Shown here one piece after another: positions 51,413-58,636 of a stretch of 64,000 bases of DNA. The stretch covers positions 124,001-188,000 of the forward strand of contig CATOTB010000001.1 in NCBI GenBank assembly GCA_951812945.1, read 5' to 3'. This DNA is from Candidatus Dadabacteria bacterium. Its GTDB lineage: Bacteria; Desulfobacterota_D; UBA1144; Nemesobacterales; Nemesobacteraceae. A model generated the notes under the pieces. The model made no database searches. It was given only the letters and a program-made list of their open reading frames with translations, and was not told the DNA's origin. The translations under genes were made by a program, and so were the position numbers. Within the stretch, counting starts at the first letter, position 1; every line of letters starts with the position of its first letter.

Positions 51413-52151
51413 CTACATCTTGCTATCGAGAAAATTCCTGAATGTGGAAATGTTGCTCTCGCGGGCCTCAGGAACAGTTCCCGAGAAAATGATTTCTCCT
51501 TCATAAAGAAAAGCTACCCTGTCGGAGACCTCGTATGCAGTTCCGATGTCGTGGGTAATGACGACTCCGGTTATGCTGAGCCGGTCTCTCATGCTCTTTA
51601 TGAGCCTCGCGATCCTTTTTATATTGGGCGGGTCAAGGCCGGTCGTAGGTTCGTCGTAGAGAAGGATCTTCGGGCGCGTAGCGATCGCCCTTGCCAAAGC
51701 CACCCTTTTTTTCATCCCTCCGCTGAGCTCCCCCGGGTACTTCTCCTCGATTCCGGGGAGGTCAACCAGTTCGAGGTTGCGCGTGACCGCTTTTTTTATC
51801 TCCTCGGGGGAAAGATCAGAATTCTCAACCAGAGGATAAGCTATATTCTCCTCGACTGTAAGCGAGTCGAAAAGTGCGGAGCCCTGAAACAGCATGCCCG
51901 TTTCTTTTCTTATTCTCACGAGCTGTTTTTCATCCATCTGTGCCGTGTCTTCTCCAAGAACCATAACCTTTCCGCTATCGGGCTTAACTAGACCGTTTAT
52001 TTCCTTGAGCAAAACGCTTTTCCCCACTCCACTCTCGCCCAAAACGGTAACAATCTCCCCCCTTCTCACGAAAAGATTTATCCCCCTGTGAACCGGTTTT
52101 CCCGTCAAAGGACTTATACACGTCTGTCATTTCAATTATATTCTCTGACAT
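51413..52151 (-). CDS. MlaF-like ABC transporter ATPase, apparent frameshift near the N-terminus
   Basis: The protein resembles the ATPase of retrograde phospholipid transport (Mla). It has the Walker A GESGVGKSVLL, the signature LSGGMKKRVALARA and the Walker B ILLYDEPTTGLDP, all typical of MlaF. The ATG at 52151 has a GGAGG site 5 nt upstream and starts MSENIIEMTDVYKSFDGK, as expected for an ABC ATPase. The frame breaks at a run of four A (minus strand) at 52097-52100; three A would restore it and give about 245 residues. A permease of the MlaE family is at 56504, not adjacent, and no mlaD is visible. Confidence 0.9.
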
Positions 52152-52224
52152 GGGAACCTCCGGAATCTAACTTTACTTTATCGTAACTATATGTAAAAAC
52201 GGGGGAAATTTCTGGTATATCTAC

Positions 52225-52253
52225 TTGCAACTGTGCACAATTGCATATATAAT
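52225..52253 (+). promoter_or_regulatory. Promoter of the superoxide dismutase gene
   Basis: TTGCAA and a perfect TATAAT are 17 bp apart. Transcription should start near 52260, about 37 bp before the ATG. Confidence 0.7.
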
Positions 52254-52265
52254 GCCAAATTTGGC
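52254..52265. promoter_or_regulatory. Palindrome GCCAAATTTGGC at the start of transcription
   Basis: A perfect 12-bp inverted repeat lies directly after the -10 box, where a repressor would block initiation. It resembles no regulator site I can name. Confidence 0.4.
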
Positions 52266-52296
52266 TTTTTACTTCGAGAGATTAAGAGGAGAGGAA

Positions 52297-52907
52297 ATGG
52301 CGCACGAACTACCTGATCTTCCTTATGATTATGACGCTTTGGAGCCGCATATAGACGCGGAACGATGAGAATACATCATTCAAAGCATCATCAAGGGTAC
52401 GTAAACAACTTAAATGCCGCACTGGAGAAACATCCGGAACTTGCGGACAAATCGCTTGACGAGCTTCTCGGCGATCTTGACTCGGTTCCAGAAGACATAA
52501 GAACCGCGGTAAGAAACAACGGCGGAGGACATGCGAATCACAGTCTTTTCTGGCCGTGCATGGCTCCCGATTCCGGAGGAATGCCGTCGGGCGAGCTTGC
52601 CGATGCCATAGATTCCGCGTTCGGAAGCTTCGATGCTTTTGCTGATACATTCTCCAAGGCAGCCGCCACCAGGTTCGGAAGCGGCTGGGCGTGGCTTTGC
52701 GTGGGTGAGGGGGGAGCACTCGTGGTAACATCCACTGCAAACCAGGACAACCCGGTTTCCGAGGGACTGAAACCCATTCTGGGTCTTGACGTCTGGGAAC
52801 ATGCGTATTATTTGAACTACCAGAACAGAAGGCCCGACTACGTGAAGGCGTGGTGGAATGCGGTGAATTGGGAGCAGGTTTCTGAGAACTTCGCCGGAGC
52901 GAAGTGA
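52297..52907 (+). CDS. Fe/Mn superoxide dismutase, apparent frameshift near the N-terminus
   Basis: The enzyme dismutates superoxide. The ATG at 52297, behind AGAGGAGAGG, starts [20 protein letters not shown], the usual SOD N-terminus, but stops after 23 codons. One extra A after the AA at 52361-52362 would join it to the frame [16 protein letters not shown] and give about 203 residues, the standard length. The metal ligands are visible in [17 protein letters not shown] and [12 protein letters not shown]. Iron versus manganese preference cannot be decided. Frame loss in so conserved a gene suggests a sequence error. Confidence 0.93.
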
Positions 52908-52939
52908 TTACCGAAAAACTGCACTCGGGAAAAAAACGC

Positions 52940-52968
52940 TTACATTTTAGCACGAAAAATCTTATAAT
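52940..52968 (+). promoter_or_regulatory. Promoter candidate for the sigma factor gene
   Basis: A perfect TATAAT at 52963-52968 lies about 100 bp before the sigma factor start. The upstream TTACAT is a weak -35 at 17 bp. Confidence 0.4.
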
Positions 52969-53071
52969 CCCTAATAAGAACGGAAGGTGCTAATTTTCAT
53001 TGCCCACTTGGGCTCTGAGAACTCTTTTTATCGCCTCCGTTTTTCAATCAGGAAATTGGTGAAGAAGTAAA

Positions 53072-54223
53072 ATGGATATTAAATATAAAGGTTTTCAGGA
53101 TGATACAGAACATGATGCCGGATTTGAATCCTACGACGTTGACGATGACGTCGAGGAAAATGAAGTCGAAAAGGATTTCGACAGTTCGGATGAAGTAGAC
53201 CTGAAACCCAAGGGGAAAGGGAAGGGAAAAGAAAAAGACAAATGGATCCCCGACGAACAGCTTCGCCTTCTTTATGTCTACTTCAAGGACATGGCCGTTG
53301 AGCCTCTTTTCGCAGCAAAACAGGAAGTCGAAATATCCGCAAGAATCAAGATGTGCGAAATCAGGATGGCCAAAGTGCCTAAGAGCATCGAAAAATTTGA
53401 GAAAATCCGCGTGAGGAAAAACTCGGCTAGGGCGCGCGCGATAGAGCGCAAAATAGCGACCCTGCGCGCGATGGAAAAAATTTACGTCGACTGGGCACTT
53501 AAACTCAAACAGAAATTCGTGAAAGCCAACCTGAGGCTTGTAATAACGATTTCGAGAAGATACATGAGCAGGGGTCTTCCCCTTCCCGATCTTATTCAGG
53601 AAGGAAACCTCGGTCTTATGCGGGCGGTTGAGAGATTTGATTACACCAAGGGCTACAAGTTCTCCACCTACGCATCCTGGTGGATACATCAAGCCATACT
53701 GAGGGCTCTTCAGGGACAGACGAGGACCATAAAGGTTCCCGTGTACCTGCTGGAACAGGCGAACAGAGTTTACAAGACAAGCGCGAAGCTAAGCAAGGAA
53801 ATGGGAAGAAAGCCAACGCCGAAAGAGATAGCAGAAGCTTCAGGAATTTCAGCGGAGGTTATAAACAGAATTCTCAATTCCACAAACGACGCCATAAGCC
53901 TTGACACGCCGGTTCTGGACGGGGAAAAAACCACACTTCTTGATTCGGTCGCCGATAAGGAAGCTAAAATTCCCGATACGATAATAGCGAAGATGTCTCT
54001 CGCGGAAAAGCTGAAGGAAGCTCTTACGCTTCTGAATTCAAGGGAAGAGGAAATCATCAGGCTTCGCTTCGGCATAGGACGCCAGAGCACCTACACGCTT
54101 GATGAGATCGGCAAAAGGTTCAATCTGACCAGGGAAAGGATAAGGCAGATAGAAAAAGCCGCTCTTGGAAAACTAGCGAGTTCCGGCGTGAGAAAAGATC
54201 TGGAAAGCTTTCTCAAGCAGTAG
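53072..54223 (+). CDS. Sigma-70 family RNA polymerase sigma factor (RpoD/RpoS-like)
   Basis: The 383-residue protein has a long acidic N-terminal part (about 1-55), then regions 1.2, 2, 3 and 4. The region 2 core is LRLVITISRRYMSRGLPLPDLIQEGNLGLMRAVERFDY plus KFSTYASWWIHQAI. The region 4 helix-turn-helix is TLDEIGKRFNLTRERIRQIE. It is smaller than a typical RpoD because region 1.1 and the spacer are missing or replaced, so it may be an RpoS-like alternative or a compact primary factor. A spacer of Lys, Arg and Glu (about 110-140) is unusual. Confidence 0.92.
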   Translation: MDIKYKGFQDDTEHDAGFESYDVDDDVEENEVEKDFDSSDEVDLKPKGKGKGKEKDKWIPDEQLRLLYVYFKDMAVEPLFAAKQEVEISARIKMCEIRMAKVPKSIEKFEKIRVRKNSARARAIERKIATLRAMEKIYVDWALKLKQKFVKANLRLVITISRRYMSRGLPLPDLIQEGNLGLMRAVERFDYTKGYKFSTYASWWIHQAILRALQGQTRTIKVPVYLLEQANRVYKTSAKLSKEMGRKPTPKEIAEASGISAEVINRILNSTNDAISLDTPVLDGEKTTLLDSVADKEAKIPDTIIAKMSLAEKLKEALTLLNSREEEIIRLRFGIGRQSTYTLDEIGKRFNLTRERIRQIEKAALGKLASSGVRKDLESFLKQ

Positions 54224-54236
54224 CTTCGCAATCCGG

Positions 54237-55580
54237 TTAGCCGAAACCGTAGTAATCAATCCCCAAGTGACTTATCAGTTCCTCGCCCCGTAGGTAGCGA
54301 AGCGTGTTCTGCAGCTTGGTGAACTGAACGAAAAGATCGTGCTCGGGATAGAGCTTCTTATCGACCATGGGGCTCTTGAAATAAAAGGAAAGCCACTCCT
54401 GCACCCCATAGATGCCAGCACGGTGCGCAAGGTCCAGGAAAAGTACCAGATCAAGCACCACCGGGGCAGCTAATATGCTGTCGCGGCAGAGGAAATTGAC
54501 CTTTATCTGCATGGGATAGTCAAGCCACCCGAAGACATCAATGTTGTCCCATGCCTCTTTTTCGTCCCCCCTGGGAGGATAGTAATTTATCCTTACCTTG
54601 TGGTAGTAATCCGAGTAAAGTTCTGGATAAAGATCGGGCTGAAATATGTAGTCAAGAGCGCCGAGCTTGCTTTCCTCCTTTGTCTTGAAAGAGCCCGGGT
54701 CGTCAAGGACCTCTCCGTCCCTGTTGCCCAATATGTTGGTTGAAAACCACCCGTTGAGCCCGAGCAACCTGCTTTTAAAACCAGGGGCCAAGATGGTTTT
54801 CATGAGAGTTTGCCCGGTCTTGAAATCCTTGCCAGCTATGGGAACCTCGTTTTTAACCGCCAGTTCCTGCAGCGCCGGGATGTCCACGGAGAGATTAGGA
54901 GCCCCGTTTCCGTAGGATGCACCGCATCTTATGGCCGCGTACGCGTAGATCATGCTGGGAGAGATACTCTCGTGATTTTCTCTTAATCCCTTCTCAAAAC
55001 TCTCTATGGTTTCGTGAACCTCTGACGGTTCAAGATAAACTTCGGTACTTGCGCACCAAAGCATTACAAGCCTTTCTATGTCGTTTTGCTTCTGGAATTT
55101 CCTTATGTCCTTTATCAACTGCTCGGCAAGATGCATTTTCGTCTTGCCTCTTTTCACATGAGGACCCTTGAGATTTTTCACGTAATCGTTATTGAAAACG
55201 GCTCGCATCGGAGACTCTTTTTGAAGATCCGGCTTTATTTTCTCAATAAGGTCCGGCTTCAGCACCCCGGCGCGAAGCGCGGAGGCATAGCAGTCTTCGT
55301 CATATATGTCCCATCCGGCAAACACTATGTCCTCTATTTTCGCCAGTGGGACAAAATCTTTTATTAAAGGGAAATTTTTCTCGGTTCGCAGCCCAATTCT
55401 GATTTTCCCCATCTGCGTAAGAGAACCTATGGGTCTGCCCACGCCCTTCATTACCGCTTTTACTCCCGCTATGAAGGTCGTGCTAACCGCACCGCTCATT
55501 CCGGGAATCAGAACGCCAAGCTTTCCGCTTGCAGGGCGGATATCAAATTTCCTTTGAAACTTCTCAGGTTTATCAGACAA
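54237..55580 (-). CDS. Inositol-3-phosphate synthase
   Basis: The NAD-dependent enzyme converts glucose-6-phosphate to inositol-3-phosphate. The 447-residue protein carries the family's features: GVLIPGMSGAVSTTFIAGV (NAD-binding), IAGKDFKTGQTLMKT, and LNGWFSTNILGNRDG near the active site. Bacterial versions serve compatible-solute or inositol-lipid synthesis. It lies 6 bp downstream of rpsI on the same strand, an unusual neighbour for ribosomal genes. Length is close to that of other bacterial enzymes. Confidence 0.93.
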   Translation of the reverse strand: MSDKPEKFQRKFDIRPASGKLGVLIPGMSGAVSTTFIAGVKAVMKGVGRPIGSLTQMGKIRIGLRTEKNFPLIKDFVPLAKIEDIVFAGWDIYDEDCYASALRAGVLKPDLIEKIKPDLQKESPMRAVFNNDYVKNLKGPHVKRGKTKMHLAEQLIKDIRKFQKQNDIERLVMLWCASTEVYLEPSEVHETIESFEKGLRENHESISPSMIYAYAAIRCGASYGNGAPNLSVDIPALQELAVKNEVPIAGKDFKTGQTLMKTILAPGFKSRLLGLNGWFSTNILGNRDGEVLDDPGSFKTKEESKLGALDYIFQPDLYPELYSDYYHKVRINYYPPRGDEKEAWDNIDVFGWLDYPMQIKVNFLCRDSILAAPVVLDLVLFLDLAHRAGIYGVQEWLSFYFKSPMVDKKLYPEHDLFVQFTKLQNTLRYLRGEELISHLGIDYYGFG

Positions 55581-55586
55581 GTAGAA

Positions 55587-55982
55587 TTACCTTTTGGAGA
55601 ACTGCTGTCCCCTTCTCGCCTTGCGCTTCCCGTACTTTTTGCTCTCAACCATTCTAGGATCGCGTTTCAGCAGTCCGGAAACCTTGAGTTTCTTACGAAG
55701 TGATTCGTTGGCTTTGAGAAGAGCTCTGGCAAGTCCGTGGCTCATAGCTCCTGCCTGGCCTGTAAGGCCCCCTCCCTTCACCCTGACCATCACGTCGTAT
55801 TCCATGGAAGTATCGGTGACGCTCAGAGGTTCACGGGCCTTTATCCGCCACACTTCTCTGGGAAAATAATCTTCCACAGATTTTTTGTTCACGGTAACCG
55901 CGCCGCTACCTCTTTTAAGCCAGACTCTGGCGACTGACGTTTTTCTTCTCCCAGTGCCGTTGTATATAATGGTTTCAGGCAT
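55587..55982 (-). CDS. rpsI: 30S ribosomal protein S9
   Basis: The 131-residue basic protein of the small subunit has the classic start [16 protein letters not shown] and the [17 protein letters not shown] tail, whose last residues reach the P-site tRNA. It follows rplM by 6 bp, the standard L13-S9 pair. Confidence 0.98.
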   Translation of the reverse strand: MPETIIYNGTGRRKTSVARVWLKRGSGAVTVNKKSVEDYFPREVWRIKAREPLSVTDTSMEYDVMVRVKGGGLTGQAGAMSHGLARALLKANESLRKKLKVSGLLKRDPRMVESKKYGKRKARRGQQFSKR

Positions 55983-55988
55983 AATGAA

Positions 55989-56417
55989 TCAGACCTCCAG
56001 AACCTCGGGATTTTGGGCCACGTGCGGATGCTTGTCTCCGACGTAGATCTTCATCCGCTGTATAAGTTTTTTCTGCCACTTGGTTTTAGGAAGCATTCCC
56101 CAGACGGCCTTGCGGATTATCTCGCCCGGCTCTTTTTCGGCCAGTTCTTCCGCGGTCATGGATTTAAGCCCCCCGGGATAGTGAGAATGCCTGTAATAGG
56201 TTTTCTGCTCCCACTTTCTGCCGGAGAACGTAGCTTTGTCGGCATTGACTACAACGACGAAATCCCCGATATCCGAGTGGGGAGTGAACTGCGGCTTGCC
56301 CTTGCCCCTGAGAATCGAGACCACTTTGCTCGCGAGTCTTCCGACGGGTTTTCCCCGCGCGTCAATCAGGTACCACTTCTTTTCAAAATCGTCATTTCGA
56401 GCCATGTATGACTTCAT
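55989..56417 (-). CDS. rplM: 50S ribosomal protein L13
   Basis: The 142-residue protein has the motifs WYLIDARGKPVGRLASKVVSILRGK and MLPKTKWQKKLIQRMKIY typical of L13. It leads the L13-S9 pair, and the inositol-phosphate synthase gene follows. An upstream gap of about 86 bp should hold the promoter. Confidence 0.98.
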   Translation of the reverse strand: MKSYMARNDDFEKKWYLIDARGKPVGRLASKVVSILRGKGKPQFTPHSDIGDFVVVVNADKATFSGRKWEQKTYYRHSHYPGGLKSMTAEELAEKEPGEIIRKAVWGMLPKTKWQKKLIQRMKIYVGDKHPHVAQNPEVLEV

Positions 56418-56503
56418 AATATCCTCTCTCGGACAAATTAGGGATCAGAATTCTACTGAATGTAACTTTAAAGTCAAAGAACTTTACGCGGGTCCGCTAA
56501 AAG

Positions 56504-57292
56504 CTAGAAGTCGTAAATGGCGATAACAAATATTTTCGAGAGAATGAAATCGAAAAGTATTATCAGAAAAAGCGAGACTACAACCGTTTTAGTAGTGGCG
56601 TTTCCGACTCCTCGCGTTCCCCCCTTGGCCTTCATTCCCACATAGCAGCCGGTAATCGCCACTATGATTCCGAAAAACAGCGTCTTGGAAATACCGGTCA
56701 TCAGATCTTCAAGAGAGACCCAGCCCCTTATGCTTTCGATGAAAAGAGTGGGTCTCACGTTAAGTTCCATCTGGGAGATAATCATCGCTCCCCCTATGCC
56801 AGCGAGGTTAGATATGACGGCAAGCAGCGGAAAAGATATTATGCACGCCATAAGTCTCGGAGAAACGAGTTTCCTGATCGGATCGGCTCCAAGAGTCCTT
56901 ATGGCGTCTATCTGCTCGGTCACCTTCATTGAGCTTATCTCGGCCGTGATGCCGGAACCGACCCTTCCACCCACGAGAAGAGAGGTTATTATAGGACCAA
57001 GTTCTCTTACAAATGAAAGCGTGACCACGGGACCCACAAGCCCCTTCGCCCCGAACCAAGCGAATCCCCACGCCATCTGCACCACCATCACCATTCCGAT
57101 CGCCATGGCAGAAACCACCACTATCGAGACGGAACGAAAACCTATCTCGTGTATCTGGGCCGTAAGAAGACCGTAATCATAAGGAGGGGTAACAGTGGCA
57201 ACAATCGAATTCCACAGGAAAAAGCAGACCTCTCCCACCCCGAAAATAAAATTAAGAAGACTGTCGGCCACTTCGGATACAAGCCTGGTCAT
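56504..57292 (-). CDS. MlaE family ABC transporter permease
   Basis: The 262-residue inner-membrane protein has five or six helices and the family motifs IGMVMVVQMAWGF, FVRELGPIITSLLVGGRVGSGITAEISSM and DAIRTLGADPIRKLVSPR. MlaE works with MlaF, MlaD and MlaB to move phospholipids between membranes. Start at the ATG that overlaps the lipoprotein stop (ATGA), with GAGGAG 11 nt upstream; a GTG three codons earlier also fits. The likely ATPase is 4.4 kb away at 51413-52151. No MlaD is nearby. Confidence 0.93.
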   Translation of the reverse strand: MTRLVSEVADSLLNFIFGVGEVCFFLWNSIVATVTPPYDYGLLTAQIHEIGFRSVSIVVVSAMAIGMVMVVQMAWGFAWFGAKGLVGPVVTLSFVRELGPIITSLLVGGRVGSGITAEISSMKVTEQIDAIRTLGADPIRKLVSPRLMACIISFPLLAVISNLAGIGGAMIISQMELNVRPTLFIESIRGWVSLEDLMTGISKTLFFGIIVAITGCYVGMKAKGGTRGVGNATTKTVVVSLFLIILFDFILSKIFVIAIYDF

Positions 57293-57840
57293 TTGGCCCA
57301 CAGCTCCTCAAAACCTGAGAGAAAATCGATGAATTTCCCGAGACTTGCCTGAAAGCCGGCCGGGTCTGTGGAATAGCTGAAGTCATAATCGCATTTTGAA
57401 GACTTATGCACGACCGTGGCAAGAGAGAGGTTCTCATCGTCAAGCGACACATCATACTCCGTGTAAAGTCCTCCGGCCCCGCCAACCTCAATATCCTTTC
57501 GCAGTTTCATCCGTTTCTTGCCCAGACCGACCACTAAAGAATCCGACAGTGTCTCAAGATCATAATCCCGGTCCGCGCAGACGGAACTGACCGTGAATAT
57601 TATATCGTCAGCCGAGTTGTAAAAAGCTATATCTCCGCCTTCTACGGGCACTTTCTTCCAGTTCTGCGAAAGGGGCGCAACACGGTAGCTATTTCGCTCC
57701 GTTGTGTAAACCCAGTCCTTCATCTTTCCGGGTTTTCTATCATCCCCCGAGGCGTAGTTAAGCAAAAACTTCGTGGCGGAACACGAACTCATAACCAGAA
57801 TCAGCGAAAGCCCGATGAAAAAAGAAACCTTTTCTCTCAT
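57289..57840 (-). CDS. Predicted lipoprotein coupled to mlaE
   Basis: The 183-residue protein has a lipoprotein signal (LSLILVMSSC, Cys at 20) and then a soluble domain with WVYTTERNSYRVAPLSQNW, PVEGGDIAFYNSADDIIFTVSSVCADRDYD. It contains a late Cys pair (SSVCAD and SSKCDYD). I do not recognise a named family. Its stop overlaps the mlaE start by 4 bp, so it should be made together with the permease and may be an extra part of the lipid-transport system. A longer frame begins 54 codons upstream without the signal sequence. Confidence 0.75.
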   Translation of the reverse strand: MREKVSFFIGLSLILVMSSCSATKFLLNYASGDDRKPGKMKDWVYTTERNSYRVAPLSQNWKKVPVEGGDIAFYNSADDIIFTVSSVCADRDYDLETLSDSLVVGLGKKRMKLRKDIEVGGAGGLYTEYDVSLDDENLSLATVVHKSSKCDYDFSYSTDPAGFQASLGKFIDFLSGFEELWAK

Positions 57841-57947
57841 AACATAAAAACTCCATCGCCTACCAGTGGCGCGCAAATGCTTAACGTACTTGAATACATA
57901 CCAAAAACCAAGCATCATAGGACTCAAAAACAAACTGAGGTGCGATA

Positions 57948-58220
57948 TTGAGTTCCGTAACGATATACACAAGTTCTTACTGCACATACTGCAGAAGGGC
58001 AAAAAGACTTCTTGAGAGAAAACAAGTGGATTACGAAGAGGTCAGGCTGGATGAGGATGCGGAAAAAAGAAAGGAGCTTGTCGAGAGACTGAATTGGAGA
58101 ACCGTGCCCATGATCTTCGTAAACGAGCAATTCATAGGGGGTTACGACGAGCTTTCGGCCCTTGAGCGCTCGGGAGAACTTGACCGCATGCTCGGCCCCT
58201 CGGCCCAAAGCGACTCCTGA
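57948..58220 (+). CDS. Glutaredoxin
   Basis: The 90-residue protein has the dithiol active site CTYC (Cys 12 and 15), the cis-proline TVPMIFVNEQFIGGYDEL and the size of GrxC-type glutaredoxins. It reduces disulfides with glutathione, in line with gshA in the window. The start is a TTG with GAGG 7 nt upstream. It ends just before the cobalamin riboswitch. Confidence 0.95.
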   Translation: MSSVTIYTSSYCTYCRRAKRLLERKQVDYEEVRLDEDAEKRKELVERLNWRTVPMIFVNEQFIGGYDELSALERSGELDRMLGPSAQSDS

Positions 58221-58235
58221 TTACGGTTCCCGCCG

Positions 58236-58478
58236 ACCGGCAGCTTTTGACACCCGAAGCCTTAAACTGTACAATCACCCCCAGATTCAGGTTAAGGGAA
58301 TCGGGTGAGAATCCTGAACTGTTCCCGCAGCCGTAAAAAGGGGTCTTTTTCGTGCCTATGCGAAGCGTGCTTGCGCTTCGGGTCACTGGCTTAAAGTACA
58401 GCCGGGAAGGCCGCATCTGAAAAAGTCGCTCTGTTTTAATAACAGGCGGCCCTTTAAGTCGGAAGACCTGCCTGCGTC
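58236..58478 (+). promoter_or_regulatory. Cobalamin (adenosylcobalamin) riboswitch
   Basis: The core TTAAGGGAATCGGGTG (about 58292-58307), GAATCCTGAAC, CCCGCAGCCGTAA (58324 onwards) and the B12-box-like GGAAGACCTGCCTGC (about 58461-58475) are diagnostic. A possible P1 pairing is GGCAG at 58239 with CTGCC at 58469. The 5' boundary is uncertain. The element lies between the glutaredoxin gene and the B12 receptor gene and is followed by a terminator, so B12 should switch transcription off. Confidence 0.9.
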
Positions 58479-58538
58479 AATCTAGCAGCTTGCCTCGGGA
58501 GTTAGGCGTATGGCCCTTAAAAACACATCTTTTGTTTC

Positions 58539-58564
58539 CCGCACATCCGTGCGGTTTTTGTTTT
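58539..58564 (+). terminator. Riboswitch-controlled transcription terminator
   Basis: CCGCAC/GTGCGG with an ATCC loop is followed by TTTTTGTTTT. It lies about 60 bp after the B12 box and 70 bp before the receptor start, the place for an attenuator. Confidence 0.85.
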
Positions 58565-58636
58565 CCGCCTTACACGTTCATTCAGGCAATTACTCTTCCA
58601 GGGAAAGCTGTATACCAGTATCTGGAGGAGTTAAGA

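Noticed and set aside
52365..52907. Superoxide dismutase starting at the internal ATG 52365
   Set aside because: This would drop the conserved first helix; the proper start with promoter and ribosome-binding site lies at 52297 in another frame.
58490..58636. Upstream extension of the B12 receptor frame by 49 codons
   Set aside because: It would begin inside the riboswitch region and cross the terminator; the signal peptide and ribosome-binding site are at 58637.
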